16,467 bases of DNA from CAZPAH01 sp964584495. Its GTDB lineage: Bacteria > Krumholzibacteriota > Krumholzibacteriia > Krumholzibacteriales > Krumholzibacteriaceae. The notes beneath the pieces were generated by a model. That model had not been told where the DNA came from and did no database searches. It was given only the letters and a program-made list of their open reading frames with translations. Positions 5,927-14,074 of the stretch are shown piece by piece. Position 1 is the first letter of the stretch; the number at the start of each line of letters is the position of its first letter. Both the position numbers and the translations under genes were made by a program. The stretch is from assembly GCA_964584495.1 (NCBI GenBank), contig CAZPAH010000062.1, positions 1 through 16,467 of the forward strand. The letters are read 5' to 3'.

Positions 5927-8446
5927 ATGGCGCATACAAACCGCATCCTTGTCCTGGTTTTCATCCCGGCATTACTGTTACTGCCCGCGGGGGCATTTTC
6001 GGCGGACCCTCAGACAAAGAGCGATCCACAGATCGAGAAGCTCCAGCGGGAGATAGATGCCAGGGGGTACAACTGGACGGCCAGGAGGACCTGGGTAACA
6101 GATCTCTCCGACGAGGAGTTTCACAGGATGCTCGGGGCCCTGCCGCCCGAAAAGACGGCACGCAACAGCGAAACCCTGAAGAGCCCTTTCCCCCGCTCGG
6201 CAGCCTCGCTGCCGCCGAGATTCGACTGGCGCGACTACGATATAGTCACCGCCGTCAAGAACCAGGCGAGCTGCGGGAGCTGCTGGGATTTCGCCGCGAT
6301 CGGCGCGCTTGAAGCAGTTATCAAGCAGCATGAAGGGATCGAGTACGATCTCTCCGAGCAGCAGATTCTGTCCTGCCGGACCGGAGGGTTCGGATGCGAC
6401 GGCGGATGGTATTCCTGGGCGTGGGAATATTTAGCACAGAACGGCGCCGTGGACGAGACGTGCATGCCGTACCAGGCCTCCGACACCGTGACATGCGTCG
6501 ACGGCCCCTGCGAAAAGATAGCAACCTGCGGGAGCTGGGTCGATATTCCGAACAATGTCGATGCGATAAAGGAAGCGGTTCTCGTCGGCCCCTGCGCAAC
6601 GACCTTCACCGTCTACGACGATTTCAAATCGTACGGGGGAGGGTGCTACGAGCATGAGGGGGACGATCCGATCAATCATGCCGTTGTGATAATCGGCTGG
6701 GACGATACGCTGTGCGGAGACACGGGGGCCTGGCTCGTCAAGAACAGCTGGGGTCCCACATGGGGAATGGACGGCTTTTTCTGGATCAAGTACGGCACGT
6801 GCAATTTCGGGACATCCACCCAGAGGATCTCGTACTACTCCGGCGTGGATATCGTCTACTCGGGAAGCGAGGTGGACGATTCCTACGATGACGCCGACGG
6901 GCGCCCCGACCCCGGCGAAACGGTATTGCTGGAAGTGGAGCTTCATAACGATATTCTCGGTCCCGACCGGACCGGGGTCCAGGCCGTCCTCTCCACCGGC
7001 AGCGATCTCGTCGATATCCTTTACGACACCGGCAGCTTCGGGAGCATCCCGGCCAACGGCTCGGCCACCGGATCGCCGAACTTCGCATTGAAGATAAGCG
7101 AATTCGCCCCGGTCGGCGCGACGGTCGATCTCGTTCTGTCGATAACGGCGAACGGAGGTTACTCGAACGAAGACACGTTTACGATCGCCCTGGGGAATTG
7201 CCCGATACTGCTCGTCGATGACGATGAGGGATCGACATTCGAGACTTATTTTAAAACGGCACTCTCGAACAACGGGTATTTCTACGATACCTGGGAGGAG
7301 CTCGAGCTGGGCAGCGTTCCCGCCTCGGAGCTTAATAAATATTTCGCCGTAGTATGGTTCACCGGGACGGGGGGCGATCTGGCGAGCGCCAACAGAACCG
7401 CGATAGCGGCTTACATGGACGGCGGGGGAAGGTTATTCGCAACAGGCCAGGATATCGGCTGGCAGCTCAACTATTACGGCGACCCGGCGAGGATCGCGTT
7501 CTACAACGATTATCTCCACGCGAACTACGTCTCCGACGATTCCGGCTACAGGCATCTCGACGGGATTTCGGGAGATCCGATCGGAGACGGACTCTCCTTC
7601 GATATCGGCGGGGGGAGCGGTTCGAACAACCAGGACTGGCCTAGCTCGATAATGGCCAGGACCGGCGCGGCGCATATTCTAAAATATGCGACGGGGACAT
7701 TCGGAGGAGTGAGATACGATCTCGATCACAAGCTGGTCTACATGGCGTTCGGGCTCGAAGCGGTAAACGAGGCCGACATGAGGGATACGCTGATGGCGAG
7801 AAGCCTCGAGTGGCTGGCCGGCGGCGATTGGCCCGACAGCGAGCAGCCGGTGGTGGAGGTTACATACCCCGACGGGGGGGAGACGCTGGAGGCGGGGAGC
7901 ACCTACGAGATCACCTGGAGCGCATCGGACAACGTCGGGGTCACGGGGATCGATATCCTCCACTCGTGGGATACAGGCGTCTCCTTTCCCGATACGATCG
8001 CGCTGGGAGAGGCGAATGACGGCGCCTTCTTGTGGACGGTTCCGGACAGCGCCAGCGCCACTTCACGAATAAAGGTGATAGCCCGCGACGGGGCCGGGCT
8101 CGCCCAGCAGGACGATTCCGACGGCAATTTCACCATAGAATCGGTGACCGGAACGGTCACGCCCGCCTACAGATGGGAGCTCGCCCAGAACTCTCCCAAT
8201 CCGTTCAACCCGGTCACGAGGATACGTTTCACCGTGCCCGTGAGGACCGGCGTCAAAATCGTCGTCTACAACGTGGACGGCAGGCTCGTGAAGGTCCTGG
8301 CCGACAGGGAGATGGCCCCGGGGCCTGGCGAGGTGACCTGGAACGGAAAGGATTCCAGGGGCCGGGACGTATCGTCGGGGGTCTATTTCTACAGGCTTGT
8401 ATCGAATTACTTTTCGCAGTCCAGGAAGATGGTTCTTCTTCGGTAA
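5927..8446 (+). CDS. Exported papain-family (C1A) cysteine protease with Ig-like and FlgD-like C-terminal domains
   Basis: The 839-residue protein starts after a GGGGGAG ribosome-binding site. Order of parts: signal peptide (1-25); a propeptide-like segment (about 26-94) with 'TDLSDEEFHRMLG'; the papain domain from 'LPPRFDWRD' (95) with Gln113, Cys119 in 'CGSCWDF', His251 in 'INHAVVIIGW' and Asn273 in 'KNSWGPTWG', so the full catalytic set is intact; a beta-rich region (about 310-420); an alpha/beta region (about 425-635) with 'ILLVDDDEGS' and 'GGGRLFATGQDIGWQL', resembling glutamine-amidotransferase-like or gingipain-type folds; an Ig-like 'PDGGETLEAGSTYEITW' domain (about 641-735); and a FlgD-like Ig domain (745-839) with 'LAQNSPNPFNP', 'NVDGRLVKVL' and 'SSGVYFYRL'. 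The last domain is common at the ends of secreted proteins in these phyla and probably serves sorting or anchoring. The likely role is extracellular or surface protein digestion, made as a zymogen. The next gene begins 36 nt downstream with no terminator between. Confidence 0.93.
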   Translation: MAHTNRILVLVFIPALLLLPAGAFSADPQTKSDPQIEKLQREIDARGYNWTARRTWVTDLSDEEFHRMLGALPPEKTARNSETLKSPFPRSAASLPPRFDWRDYDIVTAVKNQASCGSCWDFAAIGALEAVIKQHEGIEYDLSEQQILSCRTGGFGCDGGWYSWAWEYLAQNGAVDETCMPYQASDTVTCVDGPCEKIATCGSWVDIPNNVDAIKEAVLVGPCATTFTVYDDFKSYGGGCYEHEGDDPINHAVVIIGWDDTLCGDTGAWLVKNSWGPTWGMDGFFWIKYGTCNFGTSTQRISYYSGVDIVYSGSEVDDSYDDADGRPDPGETVLLEVELHNDILGPDRTGVQAVLSTGSDLVDILYDTGSFGSIPANGSATGSPNFALKISEFAPVGATVDLVLSITANGGYSNEDTFTIALGNCPILLVDDDEGSTFETYFKTALSNNGYFYDTWEELELGSVPASELNKYFAVVWFTGTGGDLASANRTAIAAYMDGGGRLFATGQDIGWQLNYYGDPARIAFYNDYLHANYVSDDSGYRHLDGISGDPIGDGLSFDIGGGSGSNNQDWPSSIMARTGAAHILKYATGTFGGVRYDLDHKLVYMAFGLEAVNEADMRDTLMARSLEWLAGGDWPDSEQPVVEVTYPDGGETLEAGSTYEITWSASDNVGVTGIDILHSWDTGVSFPDTIALGEANDGAFLWTVPDSASATSRIKVIARDGAGLAQQDDSDGNFTIESVTGTVTPAYRWELAQNSPNPFNPVTRIRFTVPVRTGVKIVVYNVDGRLVKVLADREMAPGPGEVTWNGKDSRGRDVSSGVYFYRLVSNYFSQSRKMVLLR

Positions 8447-8457
8447 TCCTGCTGCGG

Positions 8458-8483
8458 TCTCTTGCAAAGGGAGTCTCAAGAGA
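8458..8483 (+). promoter_or_regulatory. Small hairpin presenting the ribosome-binding site of the beta-propeller gene
   Basis: TCTCTTG (8458-8464) can pair perfectly with CAAGAGA (8477-8483), whose last base is the A of the ATG. The 12-nt loop holds the Shine-Dalgarno AAAGGGA. It may tune translation of the second gene of the pair. It is a short stem and could be chance. Confidence 0.3.
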
Positions 8484-10810
8484 TGATAAGGCGATTATTG
8501 CTCCTGGCGGTATCCCTTGTTTCCGTCAACGCTTCGGCCGGCGTTTCGGTCCGCACGGTCGATTTCCTCGAACGGATAGGCACCGGCGTCAACGGGGCCG
8601 GTCCCCTTCTCATCCAGGTCGACGAGCCGAGAAACAGGCTGGTGGCGGCCAACACGCTCAGCTCATCGCTGTCGGTCATAGACTGCGCTACAGGTTCGGT
8701 CGTAAACATCCCGCTGGAGGGGCGTGCTTACCAGCACCTCAAGTCGGAAGCGATGATGATCTGTCCCTTCTCGGGGAATGTCTATCTCGTAGGCAGAAAC
8801 TGTTTTCATATCGTCTCGCCCGATGACGGTTCCTCGAAAACGGTCCCGACTAAGGTTCAGTTCGAGTCGATCGCCGTCGATCCCGCCACAGGGAACGTCT
8901 TCCTCGCTGGAAGGGAGAGCGCGGAGCTCGGGTTTTTCGACCGGTCGTCCGGGAAGCTTTCGATGCTGGATTGGCTCGATACGAGGGAGGACCTGGTCAA
9001 CCTCAACGCGACACCGCCTCCACCGATCCGCAAGGTGATACCGGATGTTGAAGCGGGGTGGATCGTGGCGGTCGACGGCATCTCTCCCGCCCTCTACATA
9101 TTCGACGCCGCGGACGGCGCCCTTCTCCGGTCGCGGGCCCTTCCGCTCGCCGCCGGCGGCAGATGGCACCTGGCTGGATACGACGGGGCCGGCAGGAACC
9201 TCTACATCGTGACCGAAACGGACAAGAGGGTTGTCGCCGAGGCGGCCAGGATAGATATAGAGGGGGACAGAGACGTGATAGTCCCGCTTCCCGGGTACAC
9301 CGAGGGGGTGGGGATAACGTACAATCCCGCGCGCGGCGAGGTTTACATACCGTACGACAACGCCCCCACGGTGCACGTCGCATGGTTCGACGGGGGGGGA
9401 GGGTTAGACGAGATAATGGTTCCCGCCTACGGGAACGACGCCGGCGCCCTGGACATCGAGGGCGGGATCCTGTACATCGCGAGCTGGGCCCACGGCGAGA
9501 TAGACGTCATAAACCTGGAGGAGCGCCGGCTGGTCAAGAGGATCGAATCGCTCGGGATCATCCCTCACATGTTCAATATCGCGTTCAACCCCAGGGAAAA
9601 TAAGGTCTATTTCCCGAAGGGGGCTTCGGCGGTCAACGGCACTTTCGGCGCCGCGATCAGCGTCCTCGATCCCGCGGGGGAAAAGGTCGAGAAGATTTAT
9701 ACCGGTTGGGCGCCGGTTGACCTTATAGAGATGAGCGAAAGGGGATCGTTTCTGGTCTTCAACTCTGAGGACGGGTTCGCCGAGGTATTCCCGGACGGCC
9801 GCTACGAGACGCATCGCCTTCCCCGCGATTACCCGGTGGAGGCGGTGGCGAGCCCCGAGGGAGACGTTTACCTCTCCTACGGCCCGCACCAGTCCTACTG
9901 GCCGGTCGTCTATATATGGGGCGCCAGGGACGGCATCCTGACGATAGACAGCGAGACGCTCGGTTTCTACGACCGCCGGATACCGCGCCAGGCACAACGC
10001 AGCGTTCTCGACAGGAACGGGGTGCTCTACTTCACCCAGAACAACTGGGGAAAAGAGGAGCAGTTCCTCGGCGTTCTCGCCGATCAGGTGCGCCTATTCG
10101 AGGCGGGCGAAAGGCTTCGCCTGGGCGACGAGGTGGAGAGGGAGATCACGCAGAGGATACTGCGCTACGACGGGGAGAAGCACCTCCTGTTCCTGGTGAG
10201 GCTGGGCGAGAAGGATACAGATCCGAGCGTCCTTCAGGTGATCGATCCGGACAGCAGCAGGGTCCTCCACAGGATAGAGACGGGCGTGACGGCGACGGAT
10301 CTCGCCTTTGACGAAGAGAATATATACGTCGCCAGTTTCGACTCGAAGAGCGTGACCGTAATAGACCGGGGCGACTACTCGACGCGGGAGGCGGACGCCG
10401 GAAAGAACCCCCTCAAGCTGTGCAGGTGCGGCCGGGATATCTTCTCGATCGATCATACGGGAAACAGGCTGTTCAGGATCAACGGGAAGAAGCGCTCGTG
10501 GAAGATGCCTTTCGATGGTTTTCCCGATAACATATTCGCATGGGGTGAGAAGATCGTCATAACGTCCCACAGCGGCGGGGAGCTGTATATCGGCCGGTTC
10601 GACCCGGCCGGCGGGAAATTCACTACCCTGCACAGGATGAAATATCCATACGGGGACACGCGTTTCGATTCGGGAAACGTTTCCTTCTACGTCAGGGGTC
10701 AGTTCGGCGACGCGCTGTTCGAGATCACGAGGGGGAAGACCGACAAGGAAGGACGTTTCTGGTTGACCGATTTCCTCTCGGGCAGGCTGATAATCCTCGA
10801 GCGCGGGTAG
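8483..10810 (+). CDS. Exported multi-bladed beta-propeller protein (YncE/NHL-like)
   Basis: The protein has 775 residues from the ATG at 8483. This start is chosen because it directly begins a signal peptide (MIRRLLLLAVSLVSVNASA) and has AAAGGGA upstream; a TTG at 8462 would add seven polar residues. The mature part is a run of beta-propeller blades recognisable by units such as 'NRLVAANTLSSSLSVIDCAT', 'GNVYLVGRN', 'SIAVDPATGNVFLAG', 'GILYIASWAHGEIDVINLE', 'ENIYVASFDSKSVTVIDRG' and 'GRFWLTDFLSGRLIILERG'. The length would fit two propellers. No catalytic motif is seen and, unlike its neighbour, it lacks a FlgD-like C-terminal domain. It probably acts in the periplasm or at the surface as a binding or scaffold protein, and may work with the protease encoded just upstream, since no promoter or terminator separates them (inference). 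Confidence 0.82.
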   Translation: MIRRLLLLAVSLVSVNASAGVSVRTVDFLERIGTGVNGAGPLLIQVDEPRNRLVAANTLSSSLSVIDCATGSVVNIPLEGRAYQHLKSEAMMICPFSGNVYLVGRNCFHIVSPDDGSSKTVPTKVQFESIAVDPATGNVFLAGRESAELGFFDRSSGKLSMLDWLDTREDLVNLNATPPPPIRKVIPDVEAGWIVAVDGISPALYIFDAADGALLRSRALPLAAGGRWHLAGYDGAGRNLYIVTETDKRVVAEAARIDIEGDRDVIVPLPGYTEGVGITYNPARGEVYIPYDNAPTVHVAWFDGGGGLDEIMVPAYGNDAGALDIEGGILYIASWAHGEIDVINLEERRLVKRIESLGIIPHMFNIAFNPRENKVYFPKGASAVNGTFGAAISVLDPAGEKVEKIYTGWAPVDLIEMSERGSFLVFNSEDGFAEVFPDGRYETHRLPRDYPVEAVASPEGDVYLSYGPHQSYWPVVYIWGARDGILTIDSETLGFYDRRIPRQAQRSVLDRNGVLYFTQNNWGKEEQFLGVLADQVRLFEAGERLRLGDEVEREITQRILRYDGEKHLLFLVRLGEKDTDPSVLQVIDPDSSRVLHRIETGVTATDLAFDEENIYVASFDSKSVTVIDRGDYSTREADAGKNPLKLCRCGRDIFSIDHTGNRLFRINGKKRSWKMPFDGFPDNIFAWGEKIVITSHSGGELYIGRFDPAGGKFTTLHRMKYPYGDTRFDSGNVSFYVRGQFGDALFEITRGKTDKEGRFWLTDFLSGRLIILERG

Positions 10811-10829
10811 GCGCCCTCATTTGATCTTC

Positions 10830-10847
10830 CAACCGCCCGGCCGGTTG
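10830..10847. repeat. Inverted repeat between propeller and phosphohexomutase genes
   Basis: CAACCG (10830-10835) and CGGTTG (10842-10847) flank a 6-nt GC-rich loop. No T-run follows on either strand, so it is a weak terminator at best. A TGCTAGTAT just after it could be an extended -10 for the next gene, but no convincing -35 is present. Confidence 0.3.
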
Positions 10848-10886
10848 TGCTAGTATCCGGTCTCCAGGTAGAAGAAAGGACTCCCG

Positions 10887-13154
10887 ATGAACAAAAACAA
10901 TACCGCCTCGATTTTGAAGAAGGCAAAGACCGGAATTTCCGGCTATCTCGACGAGGCCCTCGCCTCGGGACGCATCGACAGGCAGCTCTATGACGATGCC
11001 GGGGCCAATACGTATTCCAACATCGAGAGGTGGCTGAAGGACCCCTATATAGATTCCATCTCGAAGATGCTCAAGGAGGGGATAGAGGAAGCCGTCGAAA
11101 AGAAGATGTGGAAGGAGCTGGTCAACTCGTTCCGCCAGGAGGTCCGGTTCGGAACCGGCGGGATAAGGGGGATGATGGCCTTCGACAAGAAGTCGATCGT
11201 CAAGCTCAAGGACGAGGGGATAGACACCGACATCCTCAAGGGACCGAACACGATCAACGACCTCGTTTTTCTCCTGACCTCGGCCGGCGTGGCGAAGTTC
11301 GGCAAACCCAAAAAACTCGGCAAGGTGGTCGTAGGCTACGATAGCCGGATCAGGGGGTATGATTTCTCGCGGAAGGTCGCCGAGCTGTTTCTAGCCTACG
11401 GGTACACGGTCTACTTTTTCGATGCGCCCTGCCCCTATCCCGAGGTGACCTTCGCGATCCCCAACAAGGCCGTGAAGGCCGATATCGGTGTCCTGATCTC
11501 GGCCAGCCACAACGATTACAGGTATAACGGGTACAAGCTCTCCTGCGCCAACGGATCGCAGTTCGATCCGGAGGAGAGGGACGAGATGTACAACGAGTAT
11601 ATAAGGCACGCCAAACCGGAGGATATAAAGCTGTGCACCTTCGGCGAGGCGAAGGAGGGTAAACTCTGGTTCCTCGGCGGAGATCGGCCGGAGAGCGGGT
11701 TCGATTACGCCGGCAAGGAAAAATACCTCATCAATATGCACAGGGAACATATCGAGCATGTAAAATCGTTCCTCGTCACCGACGACCTCGCCGAGCGGCA
11801 GAAGAAGGCCGCCGATCCGTTGAATATCGCCTTCTGCGCCTTTCACGGCGCCGGGCGGGTCGCAGTTCCGAGGCTTCTCCGGGAGGTCGGATTCCTCGAC
11901 GTGAAACCGGTTAACGGCAACAAGAGCAAGCTCGGCCTGAACGAGCTCAACGGTCTGTTCCCCGCTTTCTGCAGCGACCCGGGCCGCGAGCAGCAGCCCG
12001 ATCCGGGAGATCCGAGGGCGGCGAAGGTCGCCGTCGACGCCTTCAAGGAAGATTACGAGGGCGAATTCGAAAATATGGATATACTCGTCGGAACCGACCC
12101 CGACGCGGACCGGTGCGGCGTGGTGGTGAAGGTGCCCGAGGAGCAGAGGCATATCTACGGGAACGATTACTACCTGCTCCCCGCCGACGACATGTGGACC
12201 CTGCTGCTGTGGTACCGGCTGCACATGGAGAGCGTCGGTTCGGGCCGCATCAAAGACGTGGAGAAGAAATTCGTCGTTCTGTCCCATACGACTTCTGACA
12301 GCATAACATTTCTCGCCAGGAAGAACGGTATCGGCGTCGTTAAGACGTGGGTCGGCTTCGCCGCCCTGGCCGCTTCCACGAGGGACGTATGGGACGGCAA
12401 GTATGCGGCTTTTCTCGACCTCGAGGAGGGACGCGGCGGGAACTACACCGAGCTGTGCCACCCGTTCGTCTGCACGACGGAAGGGATGGAGGGGGGGAAG
12501 AGATCGATCAATATCGCGGCGATGGAGCAGAGCAACGGATTCTCGATACTGGGGGGACCGCCCCCCGACCTTCGCTCCCTCGGCGAGGGGGGGCATGTCC
12601 GCGACAAGGACGGTACCTTCGCGGCCCTCCTAGTGGCCGAGATCGCCGCCTGGGCGAAGGAGGAGGGATCGTCGATAATCGAGCTTCTCGACAGGCACGT
12701 ATATCTCGATCGGGATATAGGCCTCTTCGCCACGTTCTACGAGCCGGATCCCCTCGACGGGGAGTACCCCGGCATAGAGGGGGACAGGCTGAAGAAGGAT
12801 TTTCTCAGGAGGGCCCTCGCCTTCTACCAGCTCGCCAAGGCGGGCGACCTGGAGGTCGGAGGGTTCCCCGTGAAGTCGTGCGCGATATACAGGACTGGAA
12901 AATATGACGCGATCTACCCGGCAAGCTACGATTTCATATTCCCCGACGAGGGGGTGAGGTTCTATTTCGACGACGAGAAACTCTCCCACCTCACGATAAG
13001 GCCCTCGGGAACGGGGAATTCGCTGAGGTTCCATATTCAGCTCCATGCCCGGCCCGATGAATCGAACCTGATCGAAACCAAGGGCAGGTTGAGGGCCGAC
13101 GGGAAGAAGATCATGGACTCCCTCAGGGAAATGCTCAAGGCCCCGAGGACTTAG
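10887..13154 (+). CDS. Alpha-D-phosphohexomutase (phosphoglucomutase/phosphomannomutase family), long form
   Basis: The protein has 755 residues; its ATG follows AAAGGA at 6 nt. Four hallmark sites are seen in order: 'FGTGGIRGMMAF' (88-99); the phosphoserine loop 'SASHNDYRYNGYK' with the acceptor Ser207; the metal loop 'GTDPDADRCG' (402-411) with its three aspartates; and the C-terminal phosphate-binding loop 'RPSGTGNS' (705-712). It interconverts hexose 1- and 6-phosphates in the cytosol, feeding nucleotide-sugar synthesis. It is longer than the usual 450-600 residues, with a helical N-terminal extension of about 85 residues and inserts between the domains. The proline normal after 'SHN' is Asp here. 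The arrangement resembles the PGM2-like branch. Substrate preference (glucose, mannose or pentose phosphate) cannot be fixed from sequence. The phosphatase gene 107 nt downstream lies in the same direction. Confidence 0.93.
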   Translation: MNKNNTASILKKAKTGISGYLDEALASGRIDRQLYDDAGANTYSNIERWLKDPYIDSISKMLKEGIEEAVEKKMWKELVNSFRQEVRFGTGGIRGMMAFDKKSIVKLKDEGIDTDILKGPNTINDLVFLLTSAGVAKFGKPKKLGKVVVGYDSRIRGYDFSRKVAELFLAYGYTVYFFDAPCPYPEVTFAIPNKAVKADIGVLISASHNDYRYNGYKLSCANGSQFDPEERDEMYNEYIRHAKPEDIKLCTFGEAKEGKLWFLGGDRPESGFDYAGKEKYLINMHREHIEHVKSFLVTDDLAERQKKAADPLNIAFCAFHGAGRVAVPRLLREVGFLDVKPVNGNKSKLGLNELNGLFPAFCSDPGREQQPDPGDPRAAKVAVDAFKEDYEGEFENMDILVGTDPDADRCGVVVKVPEEQRHIYGNDYYLLPADDMWTLLLWYRLHMESVGSGRIKDVEKKFVVLSHTTSDSITFLARKNGIGVVKTWVGFAALAASTRDVWDGKYAAFLDLEEGRGGNYTELCHPFVCTTEGMEGGKRSINIAAMEQSNGFSILGGPPPDLRSLGEGGHVRDKDGTFAALLVAEIAAWAKEEGSSIIELLDRHVYLDRDIGLFATFYEPDPLDGEYPGIEGDRLKKDFLRRALAFYQLAKAGDLEVGGFPVKSCAIYRTGKYDAIYPASYDFIFPDEGVRFYFDDEKLSHLTIRPSGTGNSLRFHIQLHARPDESNLIETKGRLRADGKKIMDSLREMLKAPRT

Positions 13155-13261
13155 GGCCCCGGTGCCCACCGCACAGGAGGAACCTTCCCTTCTCACGGTG
13201 GATGAAAAAGGATGCCGTCGTAATTCGAGAGGATCGAGTTTATCTAGGAGCGGAACAAGCA

Positions 13262-14038
13262 ATGAACGCCGAGCTGGAAAGATTCTCCTTATTCGCCGTG
13301 GACCTTGTCGGCAGGGCCGGCAAGGTCGCCGAGCAGGAGCGGGAGATCGAGAAGGTAAAGGATAACGACGATCTCGTGACGAGGGGGGACCTGCTGGCCG
13401 AGAAAACGGTCCTAGGCGCCATCGGCGAATCCTTTCCCGGCCACGGCTACATATCGGAGGAGAAGGGCGAGAACAACGCCGGCGCAGATTATGTCTGGAT
13501 ACTGGATCCTATAGACGGAACGAAGTATTTCGCAAGGGGGGTGCCGTTCTATTCAGTCTCCCTCGCGCTCAGCCGCCGCGGAGAGATCGTGCTCGGAGCC
13601 GTGAATTTCCCGGGGCTCGGGAGCGTCTACAGCGCGGTGAAGGGTGGGGGAGCCAGGCTGAACGGCAGCCCTATCGGATGCTCCACTGTGGAGAAGCTCG
13701 AAGATGCGGTAGTCTGCCTGGAGATCCCGAGCAGGAACTCGGATGAGAAGAAGAGGGTACGCGCCTCGCGGATCATGGCGGCGCTTGTCGAGAGGACGAT
13801 GCGGGTGAGGATCCTCGGCGTCAGTTCCCTGGGGCTCTGTCTCTGCGCCTCGGCCGGGTTCGATATTTACATCAACATGAATGACGGCTCCAAGGTCTGG
13901 GATCTTGCGGGAGGACGGATCGTGGCAGAGGAGGCCGGGGCCGTCTACTCGGAAAAAGGGGATGTAAAGATCGCCGCTCCCCCGGCTCTCTTCGACAAGC
14001 TGATTCAGGCGAATTGGTTTGACCTGTCCTCACGATAG
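13262..14038 (+). CDS. Inositol-monophosphatase-family phosphatase
   Basis: This 258-residue protein carries the metal-dependent sugar-phosphatase signature: E66 and E67 in 'YISEEKG', 'WILDPIDGTKYF' with D82 and D85, and 'VWDLAGG' with D214. The usual WDxAAG has Gly for the second Ala. The length fits the family (250-280). I chose the ATG at 13262 because AGGAG stands 11 nt upstream and the N-terminus 'MNAELERFSLFAVDLVGRAG' matches the family's first helix; an ATG at 13202 in the same frame would add 20 residues without a good ribosome-binding site. It removes phosphate from inositol phosphate, a sugar phosphate or 3'-phosphoadenosine phosphate (SuhB, histidinol-phosphatase and CysQ-like enzymes share these motifs). 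The phosphohexomutase upstream hints at sugar phosphates, but the substrate is unsettled. Confidence 0.88.
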   Translation: MNAELERFSLFAVDLVGRAGKVAEQEREIEKVKDNDDLVTRGDLLAEKTVLGAIGESFPGHGYISEEKGENNAGADYVWILDPIDGTKYFARGVPFYSVSLALSRRGEIVLGAVNFPGLGSVYSAVKGGGARLNGSPIGCSTVEKLEDAVVCLEIPSRNSDEKKRVRASRIMAALVERTMRVRILGVSSLGLCLCASAGFDIYINMNDGSKVWDLAGGRIVAEEAGAVYSEKGDVKIAAPPALFDKLIQANWFDLSSR

Positions 14039-14041
14039 CGG

Positions 14042-14074
14042 CCCCGTCCCTCGGTGCGATGGGGTTATATTATT
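14042..14074 (+). terminator. Probable terminator after the phosphatase gene
   Basis: CCCCGTC (14042-14048) pairs with GATGGGG (14058-14064) with one G-T wobble over a 9-nt loop, followed by TTATATTATT. It fills the 35-nt gap between two convergent genes. Confidence 0.5.

Noticed and set aside
11391..12596. 401-codon minus-strand frame inside the phosphohexomutase gene
   Set aside because: It has no family resemblance and lies wholly within a conserved enzyme gene on the other strand.
13202..13261. 20-residue N-terminal extension of the phosphatase from an upstream ATG
   Set aside because: It has no good ribosome-binding site, and the later ATG has AGGAG and matches the family N-terminus.
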